This document shows, piece by piece, positions 20,261 through 29,261 of a stretch of DNA of 32,297 nt. Position 1 is the first letter of the stretch. Each line of letters opens with the position of its first letter. This stretch comes from Helicobacteraceae bacterium (GTDB lineage Bacteria > Campylobacterota > Campylobacteria > Campylobacterales > Sulfurimonadaceae). The translations under genes and the position numbers were made by a program. The notes under the pieces were generated by a model. That model did not search any database. It had not been told where the DNA came from and was given only the letters and a program-made list of their open reading frames with translations. Location: assembly GCA_015493495.1 (NCBI GenBank), contig WGDB01000077.1:1-32297 (forward strand), written 5' to 3'.

Positions 20261-21502
20261 ATGAATCACTATATTACACTTTTAAAAGCAGAGCCACTGT
20301 TGAGAAGACTCTCTCTCATTCAACTTATCGCCTATTTTGGGGCATGGTTTTCCAACGTAGCGATCTATACGCTGCTTATTCAGATGGAGGTCTCGCCCTT
20401 TGTCATAGCGATGACTGCTGCACTTCACTTCTTACCAGGAGTCTTGCAAGCCCCTCTCAGCGGGGTACTCATCGATAAGATCGCACCTAAAAAACTTATG
20501 ATAGGTTTGATCGTCATTGAGATATTGGCTACTTTGCCACTGATGTTAGTAGAAAACAGTACGCTTCTGTGGCTACTCTTTACTTTAGTCTTTATCCGTA
20601 TGGGTGCCTCTAGTTTCTACTTTACTTTAGAGATGTCGCTGCTTCCCAGGATTTTAGAGGCAAACAGTTTGAAACTTGCCAACGAGATACACTCTGTCAT
20701 TTGGTCCTTCTCTTACACCTTTGGTATGGCGATTAGTGGATTTGTTGTCTATCTAGTAGGTGTTAAAATAGCCTTCTTACTGGATGCCTCACTTTTTGTG
20801 GTCGCATTGATGTTACTCTTGCCCGTTCTCTTTCCTGCAGCGGAGGAGAAAGAACATGAAAGTTTTGGTGTTATGTTTAAAGGAAGTTTTGCCTATCTGA
20901 AATCAGTACCCCATATTAAGCATCTCATGTTCCTGCACGCCTTTGTCGGTTTTACAGCCTTTGATGCTTTAGTCGCTTTAATGGTAGAGAAGTATTACAC
21001 ACAAGTAGTAGCGATCGCCCTTGGATTAGGTCTTATACATTCATTACGTGCTGTCGGTCTTGTCATTGGTCCCATCGTCATTGGCAAATGGATCAACGTG
21101 AAAACCTTGCCCTATCTCTTTGTCTACCAAGCACTGAGTATTATAGTCTGGGCGCTTGTCATAGAGAACTTTTATCTCTCATTGGTTGCTTCTGTCTTTG
21201 TAGGGTTTGCGACAACAACACTCTGGTCTTATACCTACACACTGTTACAACAACATACAGACAAGGCCTATTATGGGCGTATTGTGGCTTACAACGACAT
21301 GGTTTTTCTGCTCACTGTAGCTGTTATTTCAGTCGCCATAGGCTTTTTGGTTGAAGCGGGGCTCTCTTTAGCAATGATCACGATGCTGCTCGGAAGTGTC
21401 TTTATTGTGGCGGCCTTTTACTTTGTCTGGTTGCGCCAACGTTTTGACATAAGCGATACCAACCAAAGAGATGATAAAATGTCACCCGAATTGGAGTTAT
21501 AA
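20261..21502 (+). CDS. Major facilitator superfamily transporter
   Basis: ~12-TM protein with typical MFS segment (FLPGVLQAPLSGVLIDKIAPKKLM). The ORF track start at 20243 is TTG; the ATG at 20261 (MNHYITLLKAEPLL) is an alternative. Confidence 0.8.
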   Translation: MNHYITLLKAEPLLRRLSLIQLIAYFGAWFSNVAIYTLLIQMEVSPFVIAMTAALHFLPGVLQAPLSGVLIDKIAPKKLMIGLIVIEILATLPLMLVENSTLLWLLFTLVFIRMGASSFYFTLEMSLLPRILEANSLKLANEIHSVIWSFSYTFGMAISGFVVYLVGVKIAFLLDASLFVVALMLLLPVLFPAAEEKEHESFGVMFKGSFAYLKSVPHIKHLMFLHAFVGFTAFDALVALMVEKYYTQVVAIALGLGLIHSLRAVGLVIGPIVIGKWINVKTLPYLFVYQALSIIVWALVIENFYLSLVASVFVGFATTTLWSYTYTLLQQHTDKAYYGRIVAYNDMVFLLTVAVISVAIGFLVEAGLSLAMITMLLGSVFIVAAFYFVWLRQRFDISDTNQRDDKMSPELEL

Positions 21503-21505
21503 ACT

Positions 21506-21787
21506 ATGAAAAATATGATTTTTGAGTCACAAGGCAAGCAGATAGACCTTACCCAGATCACCCGTCTTTATCCTGCTGCAACAGTAGATGTACAAGGAGA
21601 GCTGGCGCAGGTCTCTTTAGAGTGGGCTAATATGGAGAAAAAACAGGTAGTTCCTATACACTCATATGTTCTTATTTTCGATATCGACCCATTGGGAGAG
21701 GTACCCAACAACCGGATTGAACTCATCTATGAAAGCGAAGCTGAACTCATAGAGGCCATGAAAGAGGTCGCTCAGTACTTTGAGTAA
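21506..21787 (+). CDS. Hypothetical protein, 93 aa
   Basis: ORF starting 3 nt after the MFS gene and overlapping the MATE gene; no family recognised. Confidence 0.6.
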   Translation: MKNMIFESQGKQIDLTQITRLYPAATVDVQGELAQVSLEWANMEKKQVVPIHSYVLIFDIDPLGEVPNNRIELIYESEAELIEAMKEVAQYFE

Positions 21788-23099
21788 AACCTCACATCTC
21801 CGTGATGTGTTAAAGATCGCGCTTCCCGCCGCATTTAAACACCTTCTTGACATCTTACAACTGCTCATCGACATGATCATGGTCGGTATGATCAATGTAG
21901 CGGCCTTGGCTGCAGTGGGCATGAGTATGCAATTTATGATGGCCATTAATGTCATTATGACCCTCTACATCGTGGGTGGCAATGCCATCATTTCACGACT
22001 CATAGGTGAGGGGCGAAAACATCGTGCCTCATCTCTGCTCTATACCCTGACACTTTTTGCAGTAGTACTCTCTATCCCTGTTACGATATTTGGTTATTTG
22101 AATGCAGAGAACTTTTATGTTTGGATGGGTGCGAAAGCTGACTTGGCACAGTATGGCCATGCCTACTTTCAAGTCATCATGATAGGGATGCCACTCATCT
22201 TTTTAGACGCGCTGATGTACAACGCTCTCTCTGCCGCAGGAGACACCAAGTCGTCGCTCTACATCAAAATCTTTTCTGCCATCATCAACCTTATCCTGAA
22301 CTATCTCTTTATCTTTGGCCATGGCGGGTTTGAACCCATGGGTATTGCGGGAGCAGCATATGCTACGATCATCGCTTATGGGGTCAACCTTATTATCTAT
22401 TTTTTGCTGTTGCAAAAGAGAAATAGTCATCTTAACTTCATTAAGCGTTGGAGTCTTGTTGACCTATACCGTGCCTTAAGTGTAGGTAAACATGCAGCCT
22501 TAGACCGCCTCATCAGTGTCTCCTCTTTTATCCTGTTTGTCTGGGTTATTACTGCTTATGGAACAGCTGCGATCGCTGGGTATCAGGTAGGCCTGCGTAT
22601 AGAGGGACTGGCCTTTATGCCGGGCTTTGGTTTTGCTATCGCAGCAACCGCATTGGTGGGACAGAACCTAGGTGCTAAACGTCTGGAAGCCGCTTATGAG
22701 ACTGGGCTTTACGCCATTAAAATTGCGGCTGCTTTTATGGGGACGCTTGGTATTTTCTTAGCACTCTTTCCTGCATTTTTTATAAGCTTTTTCACTCAAG
22801 ATCTTGAGACGATTGAAGCTGCTTCCATCTACTTACAGCTGGTTGGTATTTCTCAAGTTCCCTTAGCCATGACCTTTGTCATCAATGGGGCGCTTCGTGG
22901 TGCCGGTGCCACCAAGACTACACTCAAGGTGAATGTCACATCACTGTGGGTTCTTCGTGTTATACCTTCTCTTATTCTCTACACTTTAGGGTTTGAATTG
23001 ATTTGGATCTTTATTGCTATGACGGTTGAGACCTTTATTAAGGGTGGGGTGTTTTTATACATTTATCAGAAGAAGGGGTGGCAGCAGACTGCAGTTTGA
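21780..23099 (+). CDS. MATE-family efflux transporter (NorM/DinF-like)
   Basis: 439 aa, ~12 TM: IALPAAFKHLLDILQLLIDMIMVG, NALSAAGDTKSSLYIKI, INGALRGAGATKTTLKVN. Confidence 0.88.
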   Translation: MSKTSHLRDVLKIALPAAFKHLLDILQLLIDMIMVGMINVAALAAVGMSMQFMMAINVIMTLYIVGGNAIISRLIGEGRKHRASSLLYTLTLFAVVLSIPVTIFGYLNAENFYVWMGAKADLAQYGHAYFQVIMIGMPLIFLDALMYNALSAAGDTKSSLYIKIFSAIINLILNYLFIFGHGGFEPMGIAGAAYATIIAYGVNLIIYFLLLQKRNSHLNFIKRWSLVDLYRALSVGKHAALDRLISVSSFILFVWVITAYGTAAIAGYQVGLRIEGLAFMPGFGFAIAATALVGQNLGAKRLEAAYETGLYAIKIAAAFMGTLGIFLALFPAFFISFFTQDLETIEAASIYLQLVGISQVPLAMTFVINGALRGAGATKTTLKVNVTSLWVLRVIPSLILYTLGFELIWIFIAMTVETFIKGGVFLYIYQKKGWQQTAV

Positions 23100-23188
23100 T
23101 TTTTAGAAAAAGTTCAAAGAAAGTTCCAACAGAGAAAACAAAGACTGAAAGAACTTTTGAATTGATATCTATATAGGAAAGAGAAACT

Positions 23189-24385
23189 CTACTTGATCAG
23201 CGTCATAGGATCGATATGATAACTGTCTTGTGTCACCTCAAAAGTAAGCTCATTATTCACCCGCCCAATAGTAGCCCCTCTTTTTACTTTTTTCCCTTTT
23301 CTGATCGTAGGGGCGATCTGGTCTAAATGGGCATAGATCGTATGAAGACCATTAGAATGTTTGATGATCACAACATTGTCAAGCAGTTGAGTCTTTTTGG
23401 CCAGTATGACCTTTCCGTTAAGAATGGTTCTAACCTTGGCGTTACGCTGTTTTGGCTGCAGAGAGACGGACTCGTTATAGATCTTGATCTTATAAATAGG
23501 ATCGGTGTACGGTCCAAATTTCTTTACCAACTTATAGTTGGAGAGTGGCGCAATGGTCTTTTTACCACGATACTTTTTGGAACGGACACTTTGATAACTT
23601 GAACCCTTTTTAGTTACTTTGGCATGAGAGTTTTTCTTATGCCTACGAGGCTTTTCAGCTTTTTTTTGTGCCTCTGTCTTAATAATGTTAAGTCTTGCCA
23701 GTGTGTTTTTTAAGGCGCTCTTCTGAGCAATTAGTTTGTCCATAGAACGTCGATATCTCTTTTTCTCTTTTTGCATCTTTTTCAGAGAACTTTTACTCTC
23801 TTGGGTCAGTTTTAACAGCCTTGCCTTTTTTTTGTCTATGCTGCTGATCTCTGTTTTAAGCTTTTTTGTACGGCTTTGATAAGAGCTGATATCTTTGGCA
23901 TTGGCACTGTAATTCTCTTCCAAACGTGTGATCTTATGCTGGATGTCTCTGTTGAGAGCTTCGAGGATCTCTTCGGTCATTACAGACTCAGTTGTAGCGT
24001 TATACTTCTCTTTGACTAAGTCATTTATTGAGATGTTCCTGGCGATGGCATTAATCAGCTCTTTTTCAATGAGGCCCTGTTTTCCTTGAAGGAGCAACTG
24101 CTTGTCTTGAAGTTGTGCCAACTCTTTTTGGTTGGATGCATAGTGGTTTTGTGAGACCTTTAACTGTTCACTGAGTTTGGAGATCTCTTTCTCCTGTCGG
24201 CTGAGGTCTTTTTCTGTTTTCTTGATCTCTTTGGCAGTATGAGAGAGCTTTTTATGAAGACTGGAGTACTTTCTGTCATAACTGTGGATCTCTTTAGTCG
24301 TTTTTTTGATCTCTTTGGTAACATTTTGTGCTTTAGCACAAAGAGAGGTTGTTATAAGAAGTAGGGCCAGTAAGAGTATGCGCAT
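23189..24385 (-). CDS. EnvC-like murein hydrolase activator: coiled coil plus degenerate LytM/M23 domain
   Basis: Signal peptide, long coiled coil, C-terminal LytM-like NGLHTIYAHLDQIAPTIRKGKKVKRGATIGRVNNELTFEV; encoded directly after ftsX. Confidence 0.85.
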   Translation of the reverse strand: MRILLLALLLITTSLCAKAQNVTKEIKKTTKEIHSYDRKYSSLHKKLSHTAKEIKKTEKDLSRQEKEISKLSEQLKVSQNHYASNQKELAQLQDKQLLLQGKQGLIEKELINAIARNISINDLVKEKYNATTESVMTEEILEALNRDIQHKITRLEENYSANAKDISSYQSRTKKLKTEISSIDKKKARLLKLTQESKSSLKKMQKEKKRYRRSMDKLIAQKSALKNTLARLNIIKTEAQKKAEKPRRHKKNSHAKVTKKGSSYQSVRSKKYRGKKTIAPLSNYKLVKKFGPYTDPIYKIKIYNESVSLQPKQRNAKVRTILNGKVILAKKTQLLDNVVIIKHSNGLHTIYAHLDQIAPTIRKGKKVKRGATIGRVNNELTFEVTQDSYHIDPMTLIK

Positions 24386-25197
24386 CAGACCTCTTCTTTA
24401 TGACCAATAACAATTAGTATTGCCAAGATGATGGAGAGACTAAGTGCCACACCAAAGATCAGCAGGCTATCATTAAGGGTGTCAAAGACAAGTACATCAA
24501 TTCCGATCTCATGCAGTTGCTCACTGCCTATGTGAATGAAATCTGCATAGGCAAAGGTACCTACGGCCAAGATCGAGGCTATGATGGCATCAACTATAGA
24601 GAGTCTAAACAAAACAGCAGACCGCATCCAGACAGGTGCACCAAACATCGCCATAATACTCATTCTCTCATTATGCTGGAACTGCCAAATACGCATCTCT
24701 TTTAAGATCAGAAGTGAGGTGACGGCAAAAATACCGATGGCAAAAAGTATAGATATGGACTTGTAGAGCAGTAGCAGTTTATAGATGGTGTCATGACTTT
24801 TGGAAAAGTCTTCGATTCGGGTAATGTTTTGGTTCTGCTGTAGTTTTTTACGTAGTGAGACGATCTCATCAGGTGTAGGATAGTGGTTGAGATGTAAGGA
24901 GTAAAAGTGTGGAAGTGCAAGTTTTAAAAGGTCGATATGTCTCTGTTTCATCTGTGACTGCAGATGCTCTAATACCTTTTTTGTTGAGAGCTCTTCTGCT
25001 GCTAAGATGGTAGGGCTTATGGCGACTAAAGCCTCTGGTTTGACACTTTTTTTTGTGACAACGACGATGCTGTAGTTTTTGTTGAGATCTTTTTCATAAG
25101 CACTGACTGTACGCTCGATCACTATATAGACCTGCATAGTAAAGACAATAGTGAAAAGTGCAATGATCAAAGAGAGGTGGTTTTTAACTGATCTCAT
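24385..25197 (-). CDS. ftsX: Cell division protein FtsX-like permease
   Basis: Directly downstream of ftsE; four predicted TMs. The start at 25197 ([19 protein letters not shown]) is more plausible than the ORF track start at 25275. Confidence 0.8.
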   Translation of the reverse strand: MRSVKNHLSLIIALFTIVFTMQVYIVIERTVSAYEKDLNKNYSIVVVTKKSVKPEALVAISPTILAAEELSTKKVLEHLQSQMKQRHIDLLKLALPHFYSLHLNHYPTPDEIVSLRKKLQQNQNITRIEDFSKSHDTIYKLLLLYKSISILFAIGIFAVTSLLILKEMRIWQFQHNERMSIMAMFGAPVWMRSAVLFRLSIVDAIIASILAVGTFAYADFIHIGSEQLHEIGIDVLVFDTLNDSLLIFGVALSLSIILAILIVIGHKEEV

Positions 25198-25855
25198 AAA
25201 CAGTACCTCCCTCAATGTTAAAGTGTTTATAGCTAACACCCAAGTCCTCTGGTATGTGGTGTGTGACGATAACAACTGTTGCTTTTAGTTGGGTGTTGGC
25301 TCCCTCTAGCAGGTTCCAAATGAGTCTTGAAGAGTAGTCGTCCAGGTTTCCTGTAGGCTCATCGGCCAAGATCAATATAGGGTTATGTGCGAGTGCTCTT
25401 GCCATAGCAACACGCTGTTGCTCACCACCGCTTAACTCTTGTGGATACTTCTCTTTTTTATGCGAGAGTTTGACATGGTTGAGCAGTTTATCTACCTGAA
25501 TATCGCTAATGTCTTTGGCATAACCGTTGATAAGCAGTGGCAAGGCTACATTTTTCTCTATGTTCCAATCTTTGATCAACTTATAGTCTTGAAAGACAAT
25601 CCCAATATGGCGGCGTAAAAAATTGAGTCTAGCATTAGTGATGTTGTTGACCTCTACTCCTCCCACTACCAGGGAGCCATTTTCAGGTCGTAATGCCCCG
25701 TAAAACGAACGAAGCAGGGTAGACTTACCACTACCACTTGCCCCGGTAATAAAAACAAAGTCACCAGAACTGACCGAAAAGTTAGCTTTGGAGATGATCG
25801 TCTCTTCACTGTTATAGGCAAGAGAGATATCTTCTGCCATGATCACCTTATCCAT
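25184..25855 (-). CDS. ftsE: Cell division ATP-binding protein FtsE
   Basis: ABC ATPase: [50 protein letters not shown]. Confidence 0.88.
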   Translation of the reverse strand: MDKVIMAEDISLAYNSEETIISKANFSVSSGDFVFITGASGSGKSTLLRSFYGALRPENGSLVVGGVEVNNITNARLNFLRRHIGIVFQDYKLIKDWNIEKNVALPLLINGYAKDISDIQVDKLLNHVKLSHKKEKYPQELSGGEQQRVAMARALAHNPILILADEPTGNLDDYSSRLIWNLLEGANTQLKATVVIVTHHIPEDLGVSYKHFNIEGGTVYEIS

Positions 25856-27020
25856 GGATGAGACCGTCTAAATGTTTGTGTACCGCAAAGTTTATCTGTG
25901 AAGGTACCGGCTGTGTTGGAAAGTAGTAGCTTTTATCACTGCCTACTATGACATAGAGATGTTCCGGTCGCTCAAAACTGCCCATAGAGATACGGAGCAT
26001 CATACGGTTGTCATCTGTTTTATATAGACGCTCAAAATGGATGAACCCACCCTCCGTTTTTTCAGTGGTACTATTGAGTGCCATGATACGTGCTTCATCG
26101 AGACCTGTTGAAAACTCAAAACTGCCGCCAACCTTGATCTTTGGACTGATCTCTTCGTTGATAAGGGTGATGTCATAGATGTTTTTTTCCATCTTCTTCC
26201 ATCGGTCTTCATACTTGGAACTGATGGCGATCTCTTGGTTTTTGTTCACCATCAGTTTGGCTTTGTTCAGAGAGATAAAGGTCTCCCAAGAGTAAGCAAA
26301 ATAGTTTTCACTGTCGGTACGCAGTTCAAGTTGTCCCTGGAGGGCAAGTACCCGAGTAGACTCGTTGATAAAAGCGGTAGAGATAACACGGCGATGAGGC
26401 TTTTTGTCCCAAGGCACCGGAAAGTGGACATATATCTTACTGACAATGTTCGAAGGCACCAACTCCAAAAATAGACGGGCATCATAGTCAAGCAAGATGA
26501 CATTTTTGAGTCCCAAAATATTGATCTGTTTCAGTGCTTGTTCCACTGAAGGTTTATGGATCTCTATCCCAATAAAAAGAACATCAGGGTTCTCTTGTGC
26601 CTGGTGTAAAAGATGGCGTCCTGAACCGAAACCGACCTCTATGCGCACATCTTTAGCTTCAGGAAAGCCTTTGGCAAAGTCATGAATGCTCCATAAAGCT
26701 TCATCTTTTTCCAAGTGGATGTTTTTAGAGGTGTCATCAACATTAGAAGAGAGGACCTCACTTTCAGAAAGTGCTGCATAAGCATTAAGTGCGCGTTTGA
26801 CGATGTAGGTAGGTGAAGGACGGGAGATCTTTTCACTTTTTAGCAAGACATCCTTTTCACCATCTTTGACTAAAAGAAAAAAAGATTTATCTTCGAGTGT
26901 TACAGAAATAAGGTGCTCATCTTTGTAGACAACATTACTGGCTAAAAAGTTAAAAGCAGTCTCCTCATGACGAGCAGGCATAGCAACGGGTTTAAATGAC
27001 TTTATATGGATATGTGGCAT
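25848..27020 (-). CDS. trmB: tRNA (guanine-N7-)-methyltransferase, extended Campylobacterota-type
   Basis: RIEVGFGSGRHLLHQAQENPDVLFIGIEIHKPSVEQALKQI and YVHFPVPWDKKPHRRVIS motifs, with extra N- and C-terminal segments. Confidence 0.9.
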   Translation of the reverse strand: MPHIHIKSFKPVAMPARHEETAFNFLASNVVYKDEHLISVTLEDKSFFLLVKDGEKDVLLKSEKISRPSPTYIVKRALNAYAALSESEVLSSNVDDTSKNIHLEKDEALWSIHDFAKGFPEAKDVRIEVGFGSGRHLLHQAQENPDVLFIGIEIHKPSVEQALKQINILGLKNVILLDYDARLFLELVPSNIVSKIYVHFPVPWDKKPHRRVISTAFINESTRVLALQGQLELRTDSENYFAYSWETFISLNKAKLMVNKNQEIAISSKYEDRWKKMEKNIYDITLINEEISPKIKVGGSFEFSTGLDEARIMALNSTTEKTEGGFIHFERLYKTDDNRMMLRISMGSFERPEHLYVIVGSDKSYYFPTQPVPSQINFAVHKHLDGLIHG

Positions 27021-27023
27021 GGG

Positions 27024-28283
27024 CTATTTTTTGTCCTCTAATTTGACATGAACGCTGTTGGATGGTGCTGAACGGATACCATTTTTGTCTACTGAGACAA
27101 CACTGAAGGTGTAAGACTCGCCCGGTTTCAGCGAACTGTCTATCATCAAGCTTTTTTTGATGTTTTTAAACTCTTTGGTCTCACTTGAGATAAAGTTCTT
27201 TTCTGTCTCTTTGATCACAATAAATGAGACAGTCCTTGCATCTGTTGACTTCCAGGTGAGCTGCACTGTAGCATTTTCTACCATTGCCACCAGGTTTTTA
27301 GGAGGACGTGGTGCATCGAGTGTTGTGCCTACTGTTGGTGTTACGGCCTTGAGCTCACCCTCAAGATGATCTTTACTGACACCCACCACTTTATAAAAGT
27401 AGCGTTTAGAAGGCTCTGCCACTTGGTCTTTGTATCGCATGCCTTTTTGTTTGGTGGCGATCAGTTTGTAAGAACCGTTTTTACTGCTTGAGCGGTAGAT
27501 GTTATAGTAGGCGACATTGGCACGGTTGGCATCTTGCCAGCTTAGCTCTATATATCCGGGTTTGCCTTGAGTAGCTCTGAGTTGAGAGACGGCAGTTGGC
27601 AGTGCTTTGGTCAAGACAGCAACCACCTTGGAAGGTTTAGAGATCAGGTCATTATAGGTGACGGCTCGAAGACGGTACTCATAACGGGTACTGTCTTTGA
27701 GTTTTGTATCTATATATTCAGCATTGAGGCGACCTTCGATGTTTTTTATCTTTTTCCAACCCTCTGCACCATTGGTACGGCGTTCAAGAATATATCCAAC
27801 TACGGCGCTGTTGGTATGAGGACGCCAAATCAGTTTGGCAGCACGGGCCATAGGCTCTGCACCGCTGAAAAAACTGACAGATGCTAAAAGTGGTTTTGTC
27901 TTGACAGCGATCTTTTTGGTAGCTAAAGAGGTGTTTCCCTTTTCATTATAGGTCGCAAAACTGTAGTAGTAGAGTGTCTCTGGTTTCAGTTCATCGTTCA
28001 GATAGTGGGTGATATTGCGATTAGTGACAGCATCGATGTTATGCAGTTTGTTTGGTGTATCTGACTCTGGGTCGTTGCGGTAAACATAGACGCCCTGAAC
28101 ACGTGCATCGGTAATAGGTTTCCACTCAAAAGCAGCAGCAGTCATGTCGGTGAGAAAACCATTGAGGGCTACCTTGGGTAGAGATTTGTCTACTTTAGCT
28201 GGTTTTGGTGCACTTCCATTACAAGCGCTAAGAAGCACTAATATTGAAGTGGCGCTCAAAATTTTCATGAGGTAGTTGTTCAT
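27024..28283 (-). CDS. Lipoprotein with tandem fibronectin type III domains
   Basis: Lipobox LLSAC after a signal peptide; repeated FN3-like segments ending in Y-rich strands (YYYSFATYNEKG, YEYRLRAVTYN, YFYKVVGVSKD, YTFSVVSVDKNG). The ATG at 28283 is preceded by AGGAG. Confidence 0.8.
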   Translation of the reverse strand: MNNYLMKILSATSILVLLSACNGSAPKPAKVDKSLPKVALNGFLTDMTAAAFEWKPITDARVQGVYVYRNDPESDTPNKLHNIDAVTNRNITHYLNDELKPETLYYYSFATYNEKGNTSLATKKIAVKTKPLLASVSFFSGAEPMARAAKLIWRPHTNSAVVGYILERRTNGAEGWKKIKNIEGRLNAEYIDTKLKDSTRYEYRLRAVTYNDLISKPSKVVAVLTKALPTAVSQLRATQGKPGYIELSWQDANRANVAYYNIYRSSSKNGSYKLIATKQKGMRYKDQVAEPSKRYFYKVVGVSKDHLEGELKAVTPTVGTTLDAPRPPKNLVAMVENATVQLTWKSTDARTVSFIVIKETEKNFISSETKEFKNIKKSLMIDSSLKPGESYTFSVVSVDKNGIRSAPSNSVHVKLEDKK

Positions 28284-29199
28284 TGATGATCTCCTGTTCA
28301 AAGTTTTTAGTTATATAATCTTGCATATGGGCACTGAGTGGTGCAGTAAACTGGCACTTCTCTTTTGTGGTCGGGTGGATAAAATAGAGGACATAAGCAT
28401 GAAGCATGATCTGCTCCAGCTTGTCATTTTTGACACCATAAAGGTGGTCTCCCAGAATGTGGCGTGAAAAGGTCTCCAGGTGGACACGGATCTGATGGGT
28501 CCGTCCGGTAAAGAGTTTGCAGGCGATCAGCTCATTTTTCTCATCGTTAGTATAGGCGAGATGTTGAAAATGGGTCTTAGCTGCTTTTGCCCCTTCGACT
28601 TCTGCCATCTTCAGACGGTTTTGTGCACTGCGACCTATAGGTTTGTCTATGATGACGGTCGTTTCTTTAAGCGGTGGATTGATGATGGCCAGGTAAAAAC
28701 GCCCCATTGACTTGTCCTGGAGTTGGGCAGAGAGTCCCTCGTGCGCTTCATTGCTCTTGGCAACGACCATGACACCTGAAGTGCCCTTGTCCAGACGGTG
28801 AACGATGCCGTGACGCTCTTCTCCGCTGATGGTAGAGAGACGGATCCCTTTATGTTTAAGCCAGTCTACTAATGTAGCCTCTTTGACACTTGGAGCAGGG
28901 TGGACGGTCAGCCCAGAGGGTTTGTTGATGACTAAAAGGTCGTCATCTTCAAAAAGGATCTCGACATCAAAATCGATCTCAAGGGCTTCGGTTACTTTTG
29001 GTTCAGGAAAGGTGATGATGACCTCTTGGTCGACCTTGAGTTTGAGTCCAGGTTTGGAAGTGCTGCGTCCATTGACGCTAACAGCATCCTGTTTGATAAG
29101 CTGCACAACTTGGTTGCGCGTGACGTTAAGTTGTTCACTTAAAAAGGCATCAAGACGTGATGCTTGAGCTACGAGATAGGTACTTGTTTTTGGTGCCAT
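28228..29199 (-). CDS. rluD: RluD-family 23S rRNA pseudouridine synthase
   Basis: N-terminal S4 domain (RLDAFLSEQLNVTRNQVVQLIKQDAVSVNGR) and catalytic GIVHRLDKGTSGVMVVAK. Confidence 0.88.
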   Translation of the reverse strand: MAPKTSTYLVAQASRLDAFLSEQLNVTRNQVVQLIKQDAVSVNGRSTSKPGLKLKVDQEVIITFPEPKVTEALEIDFDVEILFEDDDLLVINKPSGLTVHPAPSVKEATLVDWLKHKGIRLSTISGEERHGIVHRLDKGTSGVMVVAKSNEAHEGLSAQLQDKSMGRFYLAIINPPLKETTVIIDKPIGRSAQNRLKMAEVEGAKAAKTHFQHLAYTNDEKNELIACKLFTGRTHQIRVHLETFSRHILGDHLYGVKNDKLEQIMLHAYVLYFIHPTTKEKCQFTAPLSAHMQDYITKNFEQEIINEQLPHENFERHFNISAS

Positions 29200-29261
29200 T
29201 ATTGTCCGTTATGTTACAATCTGCCAATTAAAAAAAATATGATATTAAAAAGGTACTAATT

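Noticed and set aside
20243-23099. MFS-hypothetical-MATE + strand trio as a possible acquired resistance island
   Set aside because: No flanking repeats, integrase, tRNA or composition shift; more likely an ordinary transporter operon.
23108-23158. Inverted repeat AAAAGTTC...GAACTTTT between the convergent MATE and envC-like genes
   Set aside because: Stem of only 8 bp, AT-rich, with a ~35-nt loop; too weak to call a terminator.
25198-25275. ORF-track N-terminal extension of FtsX
   Set aside because: It would overlap ftsE by ~90 bp; the start at 25197 gives a normal short overlap and a proper TM N-terminus.
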